Origin: Butyrivibrio sp.
GTDB taxonomy: Bacteria > Bacillota > Clostridia > Lachnospirales > Lachnospiraceae
NCBI RefSeq assembly: GCF_015056685.1
Contig: NZ_SVFW01000019.1
Coordinates: 1-64,000 of the forward strand
Reading direction: 5' to 3'
Length of the DNA: 64,000 nucleotides
Positions 57,080 to 64,000 of this stretch are shown here, in pieces. Numbering within the stretch: the stretch's first letter is position 1; each line of letters begins with the position of its first letter. The notes under the pieces were generated by a model. The model saw only the letters and a list, made by a program, of their open reading frames with translations, did not search any database and was not told where the DNA came from. Both the position numbers and the translations under genes were made by a program.

Positions 57080-58480
57080 TTATCGACTTTGGCTGCGCGT
57101 TCTGCGAACGCTTCTCTCTCGCTCACGCTCGATATCCTGATTAAGGACGCGGTCAATGTCATATTTAGCTGTCTTATAATGCTGCATATTTTCTTTTGCA
57201 TCATGGTATTCGGAGTAGTCCTTCCTCTTCTGGGAGAGCAGTTCCTGGAACTCAGCATTGAGATCTTTCATGCTGGGAATCTCTTTTTCCTCGAACTTTT
57301 CGAAAGCATCTTTGGCAGCTTTATGCTTTATGATTTCAGCCTGATGCTCTTCAAGAAATGCTCTGCTATAACCGGATTGTCTGTAGGCAGTATAGACATC
57401 TCTGGTCTTGGCGTAGTCGATGATATGACCACGGAGTTCAGAAATTTCATCCATTCTTTTCTCTGCAGACTTGATTCTGGCATTAAGAGTGTTGAACCTC
57501 TCAGCGGAATCATCTGCCTTTTTTGTAAGGTCATCATAGCTTCGAATTCCATTCTCCTGTAAAAAAATCAAAGCCTTGGCAAGATTTTTGATGTTATATT
57601 TCTTTGCCCACAGTTCATACCCTGGACCTTTTCCTTTGGCGATTATATCCTGAATCGACAGGAGAAGGTCGAATTCTTTCTTGGGTTTCTGTGGCTGGAT
57701 GATGGGTGTAACCTTGTTCATGGTGGCTATCTTTTTTAAGATATCTTCTTCATGATAGCCTTCTCCCAGTGACCTGAAACGGATAAACCTCTGACCATCT
57801 TTGCTACGAATTGCTGTATGTTTTCCACACTTTATCTCATACTCCTGCTGCCGCAGGCAGGCCAGAAACTCGTCAAAACTTTTAGGACGTTTACTCAGTG
57901 CCATGTCGATATCAGCCTTGATAAAGTCCCTCTTGCTCTCATACTTTGGATATTTATATGGGTCTCTTTCGCTTGGTTTTCTTGGAATAATTACAGAGAG
58001 TCCGTTCTCCAGACAGATAATATCCGACAATCTCTGCAGCGCAATCCCGGAAAAGAAAAAGTTCCTAAACTTATGCTCTTGCTTCAAATCCACCGCATCG
58101 AACAGGATATGATTATGGATATGAGGTCTGTCCGTATGGGTGCAGACTATGAAAGCATGATTGCCTTTTGTAAATCTCATGGCGGTCTCGTAGCCGATTC
58201 TGTTAGCTTCCTCCGGCGTGATTTCCCCGGGTTTGAAGGACTGCCTGATCTGATAAGCTATAACATCTCCTCTTACAGGAGTGAGCTGATCCTGCTCATA
58301 ACTTCTTCTTGAAGTAACAAAATCCATATCAGCAGTTGCTGCGCTGCAGCCATAAGCTGTGATGAGAGACCCGTCTTCTGTCTTGTTTGGATTCTCCACA
58401 TATTTACATCTGGCTTTCAGCGTCTCCCCCACCGAAAGTCCTTTAGTCTGATGAAGTGCTATAAGTCTTGTCGCTGCCAT
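57080..58480 (-). CDS. Relaxase/mobilization nuclease (VirD2-type)
   Basis: A 466-residue MobP-type relaxase. The nicking domain has the N-terminal AATRLIALHQTKG, KARCKYVENPNK, and the metal-binding HIHNH box (THTDRPHIHNHILFDAV). A long Glu/Lys/Arg helical tail follows. It nicks oriT and leads the strand into the recipient. The start at 58480 has AAGGAGG upstream. It is last in a transfer operon that also encodes a MobC-like partner, the usual relaxosome pair. Confidence 0.9.
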   Translation of the reverse strand: MAATRLIALHQTKGLSVGETLKARCKYVENPNKTEDGSLITAYGCSAATADMDFVTSRRSYEQDQLTPVRGDVIAYQIRQSFKPGEITPEEANRIGYETAMRFTKGNHAFIVCTHTDRPHIHNHILFDAVDLKQEHKFRNFFFSGIALQRLSDIICLENGLSVIIPRKPSERDPYKYPKYESKRDFIKADIDMALSKRPKSFDEFLACLRQQEYEIKCGKHTAIRSKDGQRFIRFRSLGEGYHEEDILKKIATMNKVTPIIQPQKPKKEFDLLLSIQDIIAKGKGPGYELWAKKYNIKNLAKALIFLQENGIRSYDDLTKKADDSAERFNTLNARIKSAEKRMDEISELRGHIIDYAKTRDVYTAYRQSGYSRAFLEEHQAEIIKHKAAKDAFEKFEEKEIPSMKDLNAEFQELLSQKRKDYSEYHDAKENMQHYKTAKYDIDRVLNQDIERERERSVRRTRSQSR

Positions 58481-58560
58481 TGTTCCTCCTTCCATTTTCC
58501 TGCAACGAAAAAAAGAGCCGCAGACACTCTGTTTTTTCCAAAATGCCTGCGGCCCTTAAA

Positions 58561-58893
58561 CTAATAAATCTCTGCCAGCCTGTTTGTAATCTTTCTCATC
58601 TCATTCAGAAGCTCTGACTGCTTCTCCAGAATCTTTTCCATATCTTCCCGTGATGCTGTACCAAGCATATCTGCCTTCTTAAGATAGAGCCTTACATTGC
58701 TGCAAAGCTCTCCAAGAAGCTTTAGTACCTCTCTTACATCCGACAAGTCAAGGACAACTATATAGCCATCAATGGCCTGCTTTCTGATGTAAGCGCTCAT
58801 GTTTTTGGTGCCGGCATTCTTCATGCGCTCCTTTATCTTAGCCTTGTCCGCTGAAGATATATTGATGAGAATTGAAGTATCTTCAGGTCTCAT
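58561..58893 (-). CDS. mobC: MobC-family relaxosome protein
   Basis: A 110-residue protein of the MobC type. A ribbon-helix-helix-like start (SILINISSADKAKIKERMKNAGTKNMSAYIRKQAIDG) is followed by a helical region (LKLLGELCSNVRLYLKKADMLG) typical of MobC. It should bind oriT and assist the relaxase downstream. The ATG at 58893 overlaps the stop of the preceding gene as TAATG. A TTG 9 nt earlier is less likely. Confidence 0.85.
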   Translation of the reverse strand: MRPEDTSILINISSADKAKIKERMKNAGTKNMSAYIRKQAIDGYIVVLDLSDVREVLKLLGELCSNVRLYLKKADMLGTASREDMEKILEKQSELLNEMRKITNRLAEIY

Positions 58894-59192
58894 TACAGGC
58901 AAAGCTCCGGGTGAATTTTTTTGCCATACCTACCATCACTTGTTGGTTCGATGGAGTGAAGCTTTTTGATCACAGAGGTCCTTTCCTCCTTCTCTGCAAT
59001 GGTTTCCTCTGGAAGATTATTCACGATTCCGTCCAGCATATTGTCATTCTGTTCAATCTGATCCTCCAGGTTGCGCAGGGGATTCTGTTTGCCGTTATCA
59101 GGAATCTCAATGGTAACATCCACTGTCTCCGTTGCTGTTCCTGTGACATCATCCCACTTCTGGATCTTCATTCCTACCTTAAGCTCTGCCAT
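58893..59192 (-). CDS. Element-associated hypothetical protein
   Basis: A 99-residue protein (MAELKVGMKIQKWDDVTGTATETVDVTIEIPDNGK, then LEDQIEQNDNMLDGIVNNLPEET). A short beta-rich start and a helical end are visible. The gene overlaps both neighbours, so it is a member of the transfer operon. No domain was recognised. Confidence 0.6.
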   Translation of the reverse strand: MAELKVGMKIQKWDDVTGTATETVDVTIEIPDNGKQNPLRNLEDQIEQNDNMLDGIVNNLPEETIAEKEERTSVIKKLHSIEPTSDGRYGKKIHPELCL

Positions 59193-59622
59193 AGTATTCG
59201 TCCTCCGTTTTCTTCTTTTTTCTGGGAAATTCTATTCTGAACTGCGCTCTGTCCTCGACATCGGTGTCCATCCTGACTATGCAGTTAAAAGAGTTTCCGG
59301 TCTTGACAGACTTGCATCCCTGTAGCCTTACACCGCCGTTATCCAGAAGCTCTTTGGCAATGTCTCTGGTCATCTCTTTGGAGATAGCCTGAAAGAATTT
59401 GTTGTTCTTCCACAGTGCAAAGTTGCAGTCATAGTTGGAGCAGAAGTATGCCTTTGGTCTGTCCACCACATCAAAACCGCAGCAGGGACAGCTGCCTATT
59501 ACGTCGCTGGCAGGAGCGGCTGCTGTGTTTGCAGCAGCCTTCTCCTCTTCTGATTCCTCATACCAGCCTTCCGGCAGCTCGTCCTTAAATTGAGCTGCGT
59601 CCATCCATCCGTCATTATCCAT
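59179..59622 (-). CDS. Topoisomerase C-terminal-repeat-like zinc protein
   Basis: A 147-residue protein. A Glu/Ala-rich start leads to a zinc ribbon (GSCPCCGFDVVDRPKAYFCSNYDC) and the block CNFALWKNNKFF, which resembles the C-terminal repeats of type IA topoisomerases used in these transfer clusters. GGAGG precedes the ATG at 59622. It may bind single-stranded DNA during transfer. It overlaps the DUF4366 gene by 8 nt. Confidence 0.75.
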   Translation of the reverse strand: MDNDGWMDAAQFKDELPEGWYEESEEEKAAANTAAAPASDVIGSCPCCGFDVVDRPKAYFCSNYDCNFALWKNNKFFQAISKEMTRDIAKELLDNGGVRLQGCKSVKTGNSFNCIVRMDTDVEDRAQFRIEFPRKKKKTEDEYYGRA

Positions 59623-60400
59623 TTCGCTTGGCCTCCTTCTCACTTTCCTCAGCTTCCTTTATGTCTTCCGCTGAAACTTTCACATCAATTTCCTTCTCTT
59701 TTTCAACAGGAAGATTGAGCGCCGGTTCCTCCACATAACCTTTATCCGGGTCAGCCTTCTTGGGCTTCTTCTTGGTATGCTTAGTTGTAGTAAAGTACAT
59801 GTAGCCACCAGCACCTGCAAGAGCAAGGAGTAAGATAATTGCCATAATGCCATTAACATTTACCGACTTCTTTGGTTCCTCCGGCTCGGGTTCTTCCTTC
59901 ACAGGCTCCGGCTCAGGAACTACAGGCTTAACCTCTTCCTCCTTGGTACTCTTTCCCTTAGTTATGGCGATATAGTCGTTCACCTGGTCTTCATCCATCA
60001 GTGATAAAAGATCTGACTCATCCACCATGTTCAGGAAATGAACAGTTTCTTTTCCGTCATCATCACGGTCAATGATGATATAAAAATAGTTGCCATTCTT
60101 GGTAACAACAGTGATGAACTGCTTACCTCCGGCTTCAAGTGAGCCGTAATCATCTACGATGGACATGTTGCCATCAGGCGTAAGTGGTCCCCAGTGCTCC
60201 TCTACCTCGGGCTCCGGTTCAGCTCCTTCGCAGTTGTGATAATCCTCTTTGCATACAGAACAGTCCTCATCGATACAGTCCTCAGTGCATTTGGTTTCGC
60301 ATCTGCAATCATAGCCTCCGGCATAAGCTGTTATAGGACTCATGCAAAAGAGCGACCCTATAAGAGCCGCTCCCATTCCAAAAATCTTGATCTTATTCAT
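59615..60400 (-). CDS. DUF4366 (CD1107-type) surface protein of the transfer module
   Basis: A 261-residue protein with signal peptide (MSPITAYAGG), a Cys-rich acidic segment (CRCETKCTEDCIDEDCSVCKEDYHNC), the DUF4366 domain (GGKQFITVVTKNGNYFYIIIDRDDDGKETVHFLNMVDESDL), a Pro/Glu linker and a C-terminal membrane helix (IMAIILLLALAGAGGYMYF). The family is found in Clostridia conjugative elements between the NlpC/P60 and mobilization genes. It is likely part of the outer side of the transfer apparatus. Confidence 0.87.
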   Translation of the reverse strand: MNKIKIFGMGAALIGSLFCMSPITAYAGGYDCRCETKCTEDCIDEDCSVCKEDYHNCEGAEPEPEVEEHWGPLTPDGNMSIVDDYGSLEAGGKQFITVVTKNGNYFYIIIDRDDDGKETVHFLNMVDESDLLSLMDEDQVNDYIAITKGKSTKEEEVKPVVPEPEPVKEEPEPEEPKKSVNVNGIMAIILLLALAGAGGYMYFTTTKHTKKKPKKADPDKGYVEEPALNLPVEKEKEIDVKVSAEDIKEAEESEKEAKRNG

Positions 60401-60668
60401 TTGTGTTTCCCTCTCTTTTCTCCTCATTTTTCTTGATAAAACCATTGCCTCCTGCTCCAAAAGTCGGCTTGTCAGCGTTTTTCTTTTGCTTTACAAATTC
60501 CGATAGCTGCTCCGGTGTCCAGTTCATGTCGGCCACTATATTAAGAACCTCCGTAGCCTCTTCCTCTTTTACCCTGGCAGCTGTCTCATCTACCTTTTTC
60601 TGGGCTTCCTCCAATTTCTGCAGCGCCTTTTTATGCTCGGCACGCAGCCTGTCTAACTTAGCAAACAT
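60393..60668 (-). CDS. DUF4315 family protein
   Basis: A 91-residue coiled-coil protein (KLDRLRAEHKKALQKLEEAQKKVDETAARVKEEEATEVLNIVADMNWTPEQLSEFVK). This is the DUF4315 pattern, a constant companion of DUF4366 in these elements. It overlaps the DUF4366 gene by 8 nt. Function is unknown. Confidence 0.85.
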   Translation of the reverse strand: MFAKLDRLRAEHKKALQKLEEAQKKVDETAARVKEEEATEVLNIVADMNWTPEQLSEFVKQKKNADKPTFGAGGNGFIKKNEEKREGNTNE

Positions 60669-60683
60669 CTCTTTTCCCTCCGT

Positions 60684-62312
60684 TTAGTGATTAATTCTTC
60701 CATAGCAGTACGCATGTGAGCGCCAGTAATTCGTGTCATAGCATGAATACTTGATTGGGTTTCCGGCATGGATCATGATCTTGTTCACTGGGTCAACAAC
60801 TATACCAACATGGCTCGCGCCACTGGTGTTATAAGTGCCTCTGAAAAAGACAAGGTCGCCCGGTTTTACATCTGATGCATCAACTCTGGCAGTCATGTTC
60901 TTAAGTCCGTTGGCAGTCTGTCTTCCAACATCCCAGCCATTACCGCAATGATTTATGACGTAGCTCACAAAGCCTGAGCAGTCAAAACCATCTGTGGGAC
61001 TATAGCCACCCCAGACGTAATCCATGCCGAGATACCTCTCCGCTTCGCGCATCATCCTTGCAAATTCCTCATCAGTAAGGTACTCTCCCGGAACAAGGTA
61101 GTCTCCAAGTTCACCCGGATCTCTTACGGAATAAATATCATCTTCAAAGAGATATTTCTTATTTCCGTAAGTGGCAAGAAGTATTTCATAGCGCTCCAGC
61201 TGGTCATCGGTGAGTCCCAGTTCATGGACTACTTCATCCAAAGTGTGGTTGGTCAGAGTGACGTTCAAAATATAATACTCGTACTCTTCCGTGTAGGTAT
61301 AATCCTCATAGTAGCCACCCTCGGCATAGGAATCATCCTCAACCCATCTGGTATCTTCCACCTCACGTTCTCTGGTCTCAACCTCTTCCTCAATGGATAT
61401 CTCATACTGAAGGTCAAGAATCTCCTGGAGCTTAGCCTGTACCTCATCTCTTGTGTAATCCTCGAAGATTACTGTGAGGATTGCAGCCAGCTGATATGGG
61501 TTATGTCCTATCTCATCAAGAGTGAAGACATACTCGTCATACCCTGGGTAATCGGATTCAATATCATCTATCTCATCCTGAATGCCCTCTTCCAGCTCAG
61601 TGTAGTCGTCATCCACGTTCAGAATATCCTCATCCTCCGCTGTATATGTTGTTGCTATAGTCACGTTCTGACCAGTTCCAGCAAATGCTCCGCAGGATGA
61701 AAAAGTACCGCAGATGAACACCAACAGAAGCAAAATAACAATAATTGTAAAAGCAAGTGTCGGGTTGTCCTGGATAAACTCAATGAGCATTTCGCCAATT
61801 TTACCTATCATGTCCTCAGCCTTGTCAGTGAGCTTCTTTCCCACCTTTCCGACACTCTCAGCTTCCTTCCGGGTCTTCTCCGCAGCCTTTTTCTGCATCT
61901 CTTTTTTCATGCGGTTTGTTGATACCTTTGTTTCTGCAGTCTTGCCCTTACGGTCATGGATTCGATTGCCGTACTTGGATCCCTTTATCTTGGAAGCCAC
62001 TGCTCCTATGGATGTCTCCAGTACATATCCTGTTTCAGAGATGGCATCCTGTGCCACCTCTGTATTGTTACAGGACTCTTCTCTGCCGGAAGTATCTGAA
62101 GCATCCTGCACAGCTTCCGCTGCCTTGCCTGCAAACTGCCTTGCAGCTATCATGGACTGCTGTTTTAGCTGTTTGGACTTCCTGATCTCTTTTTCCGTGA
62201 GGCGCGTATCAACTTTCTTACTGCGTAGTGACTTGCCATAATAATCCCTGGCTGTCTGCTCATTCTTGAGCTTGCTACCATGTTTAACTTGCCTGTTTTC
62301 CTTCTTCTCCAC
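60684..62312 (-). CDS. NlpC/P60 peptidoglycan hydrolase of the transfer module (CD1108-type)
   Basis: A 542-residue protein. A Lys/Ala-rich cytoplasmic start (residues 1-165) is followed by one membrane helix (LAFTIIVILLLLVFICG), an acidic extracellular stretch and a C-terminal C40 peptidase domain (YLGMDYVWGGYSPTDGFDCSGFV, ASHVGIVVD, IHAGNPI) with Cys-His-Asn catalytic residues. It should open the cell wall for the conjugation channel, like VirB1/ORF14-type hydrolases. It overlaps the VirB4 gene by 29 nt. Confidence 0.9.
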   Translation of the reverse strand: MEKKENRQVKHGSKLKNEQTARDYYGKSLRSKKVDTRLTEKEIRKSKQLKQQSMIAARQFAGKAAEAVQDASDTSGREESCNNTEVAQDAISETGYVLETSIGAVASKIKGSKYGNRIHDRKGKTAETKVSTNRMKKEMQKKAAEKTRKEAESVGKVGKKLTDKAEDMIGKIGEMLIEFIQDNPTLAFTIIVILLLLVFICGTFSSCGAFAGTGQNVTIATTYTAEDEDILNVDDDYTELEEGIQDEIDDIESDYPGYDEYVFTLDEIGHNPYQLAAILTVIFEDYTRDEVQAKLQEILDLQYEISIEEEVETREREVEDTRWVEDDSYAEGGYYEDYTYTEEYEYYILNVTLTNHTLDEVVHELGLTDDQLERYEILLATYGNKKYLFEDDIYSVRDPGELGDYLVPGEYLTDEEFARMMREAERYLGMDYVWGGYSPTDGFDCSGFVSYVINHCGNGWDVGRQTANGLKNMTARVDASDVKPGDLVFFRGTYNTSGASHVGIVVDPVNKIMIHAGNPIKYSCYDTNYWRSHAYCYGRINH

Positions 62313-64000
62313 TGCTTCCTTCCTCTATTTTGTCGGTCCATTTTGTCGTCATGATGTTATAGAGCTTGGTATCTCTCGGAAATCTGTCGACAAATGGCAG
62401 GATAACGTTTCCATAAAACAAAAGCCCTTCACCTTCTCCCGAATGTGTTACATACGAGAGCTGATGAGGGCTGATATTGAGCTGCTTGGCGAGGATTGCT
62501 CTGTCGCCAACGGCCTGATTAAGCATGTAGATAAAGTCTGAATTCTCAAAGATGTTCTCAACCTCTTTGGATGCAAGGAAGTCCTTTATGTTCTGGGTTA
62601 TACCAGTCGGAATACCTCCCCACTTACGGAATCTCTTCCAAATCTCCACGGTATAGGCCGCTGTCTGCTCTTCACGAAGGAGCAGATGCATCTCATCCAT
62701 GTAGTATCTGGTGGACTTTCCGCTTTCTCTGTTGGCCGAGACTCTGCCCCAGACCTGATCCTCGATAACGAGCATTCCAATCTTTTTAAGCTGCTTGCCC
62801 AGATCCTTGATGTCATAGCACACAAGCCTGTTCTCCAGCTCCACATTTGTCCTGTGGTTAAAGACATTGAGGGAACCTTTGACATAGATTTCAAGAGCCG
62901 CTGCTACCTGCTTGGCTTCTCTTTCCTCCTGCTCAAGCAATGCATTGTAAAGATCTTCCAGTATAGGCATCCTCTCAGGAATCGGGTTCTCGAAATACTT
63001 CTGATAGATTCGCCTTGCACATCTGTCTATGACAGTTCTCTCCACCGGTGGAAGTCCGTCCCTGCATCCAATGATCAGCTCACAAAGCGATAACAGGAAA
63101 TCCACCTTAAGTGCCACGGGATTATCATCATCAGAGTAGTTCATGTTGATGTCCATGGGGTTGATATACTGCTTGGACTGTGGGCTTATCTTCACCACCT
63201 GGCCGTCAAGCATCTGCACCAGGGAAGCGTACTCCGACTCAGGATCTGATATGATGATATCATCGTCTGTTACAAGAAAGAGATTTGCGATTTCTCTTTT
63301 TGCTGCAAAAGACTTACCGGATCCGGGAGTACCAAGAATAAGGCCGTTAGGGTTCTTAAGGAGCTTCCTGTCCACCATGATAAGGTTATTCGAAAGTGCA
63401 TTAAGCCCATAATACAGAGCGCCTCTGTGATCCTGGAACAGCTCCTGTGTAGTAAATGGAACAAAGATTGCTGTGCTTGAAGTGGTCATGCCTCGCTGTA
63501 TTTCCACCTCGTTATAGGCAAGAGGAAGGCTCGAAACAAGCCCCTGCTCCTGCTGGAAATCTAGACGAACAAGGTTGCAGTTATGCTTTTGCGCTATTGA
63601 TGCAGTCTGGAAGATATTGTTTTCAAGCTCTTCCTTGGTTCTTCCGGTATTCATCACCATGAAGGTTAACAGAAACATTCTCTCATTCTGGGACTGGAGC
63701 TCTTTTAAAAGAGCTTTCGCATCATTGCCATAAGTAGCAAGGTCTGAGGGGATTATCTCCATATCATACCCGGCGCGAACAGCTTTTTTCTGCTCTTCTA
63801 TCTTGGAACGGTCAAGCTCGGTGATTGTATGCTTAATGGTCTTGATTGCCTCTGTCTGGTCAACTGACCTGATGTGCATCGTAACAATCTGGCTGGACTC
63901 TGTTCCAAGGAAATCTGCAAGCATCCTGTCGCTGATGTCGGATGCGTCTATGGAGAGAAAACTCATGGCGCAGTACAAATCGCCCATCTTGAAGTATCTG
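62284..64000 (-). CDS. VirB4/TraE-type conjugation ATPase (N-terminus beyond right edge)
   Basis: The visible 570 codons cover the C-terminal motor: Walker A GTPGSGKSFAAKRE, a second block DIIISDPESEYASLVQML, STRYYMDEMHLLLRE as Walker B and GIPTGITQNIKDFL after it. The frame continues past the edge (RYFKMGDLYCAMSFL). The family is about 780-800 residues long, so roughly 200 are missing. It powers assembly and function of the type IV secretion apparatus in the membrane. Confidence 0.9.
   Translation of the reverse strand, partial: RYFKMGDLYCAMSFLSIDASDISDRMLADFLGTESSQIVTMHIRSVDQTEAIKTIKHTITELDRSKIEEQKKAVRAGYDMEIIPSDLATYGNDAKALLKELQSQNERMFLLTFMVMNTGRTKEELENNIFQTASIAQKHNCNLVRLDFQQEQGLVSSLPLAYNEVEIQRGMTTSSTAIFVPFTTQELFQDHRGALYYGLNALSNNLIMVDRKLLKNPNGLILGTPGSGKSFAAKREIANLFLVTDDDIIISDPESEYASLVQMLDGQVVKISPQSKQYINPMDINMNYSDDDNPVALKVDFLLSLCELIIGCRDGLPPVERTVIDRCARRIYQKYFENPIPERMPILEDLYNALLEQEEREAKQVAAALEIYVKGSLNVFNHRTNVELENRLVCYDIKDLGKQLKKIGMLVIEDQVWGRVSANRESGKSTRYYMDEMHLLLREEQTAAYTVEIWKRFRKWGGIPTGITQNIKDFLASKEVENIFENSDFIYMLNQAVGDRAILAKQLNISPHQLSYVTHSGEGEGLLFYGNVILPFVDRFPRDTKLYNIMTTKWTDKIEEGSSGEEGKQAS

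Noticed and set aside
57044..57562. Plus-strand frame of 172 codons opposite the relaxase
   Set aside because: It is the antisense of the Glu/Lys-rich relaxase tail and shows no family pattern or ribosome site.
1..64000. CRISPR arrays, rRNA or tRNA genes
   Set aside because: No regularly spaced direct repeats, no rRNA-like stretch and no convincing tRNA arm sequences were noticed. A covariance-model scan would be needed to exclude tRNAs fully.

Overview
The window looks like low-to-moderate GC Firmicutes DNA, most likely a rumen or gut Lachnospiraceae of the Butyrivibrio/Pseudobutyrivibrio type. This is inferred from the gene repertoire: strict-anaerobe flavodoxin, nitroreductase and LarE genes, strong AGGAGG ribosome sites, a Clostridia-type conjugation cluster (DUF4315, DUF4366, NlpC/P60, VirB4), RepA_N/ParAB genes and a c-di-GMP-I riboswitch. 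No rRNA, tRNA or CRISPR was seen.

Region 1 (1 to about 9.9 kb) reads as ordinary backbone, almost all on the minus strand. It holds acetyltransferases and acetyltransferase debris, a CrcB fluoride channel, a HigBA toxin-antitoxin pair with a textbook promoter, a redox/sulfur run (nitroreductase, CPDC thiol protein, flavin reductase, two flavodoxins, two Cys-rich miniproteins, LarE) and a cystine-type symporter. The symporter is preceded by what looks like a cysteine-codon leader-peptide attenuator.

Region 2 (about 9.9 to 22.5 kb) is a mobile-element maintenance module: broken boundary genes, an orphaned antitoxin with a toxin remnant, RepA_N proteins, ParB/ParA, DUF6462-type excisionase-like proteins, a Tn916-type tyrosine integrase, sigma-like and XRE regulators, and a YhcG-type PDDEXK nuclease carrying in-frame palindromic repeats. 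Its partner is Region 5 (about 56.9 to 64 kb): relaxase, MobC, DUF4366, DUF4315, NlpC/P60 and a VirB4 ATPase that runs off the right edge. Together they indicate a large plasmid-like integrative conjugative element, or a conjugative plasmid/chromid that carries an integrase.

Region 3 (22.6 to 32.6 kb) is surface and signalling cargo: an LppM/SHOCT lipoprotein, a MORN-repeat lipoprotein, zinc-ribbon membrane proteins, a rhomboid protease, a small Ser/Thr kinase facing a divergent HTH protein, a BIG2-like protein, and a secreted DNA-entry nuclease under a class-I c-di-GMP riboswitch with a terminator.

Region 4a (32.9 to 41.1 kb) is a His-Xaa-Ser (HXS) radical-SAM modification operon: two HxsD-like proteins, an A24 prepilin-peptidase-like membrane protein, HxsC, HxsB and HxsA. 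HxsB is split by a 3519-bp IS21-family element. Removing the element and one 5-bp target duplication (GCTAT) restores a 461-codon frame exactly.

Region 4b (41.2 to 54.3 kb, minus strand) is a tight 12-gene operon with no name known to me. It encodes a coiled-coil protein, a zinc-ribbon FHA protein, an NrdG-like radical SAM enzyme, a ClpB-type AAA+ protein with a degenerate first domain, a PP2C phosphatase, two paralogous Ser/Thr kinases, a stand-alone FtsK/SpoIIIE motor without the gamma domain, a very basic 66-residue protein and three paralogues of an unrecognised family, two of them membrane-anchored. This phospho-regulated machine is the best candidate for an undescribed system. A 204-aa hypothetical, a Kv-type K+ channel and a PPP-like phosphatase lie between it and the conjugation genes.
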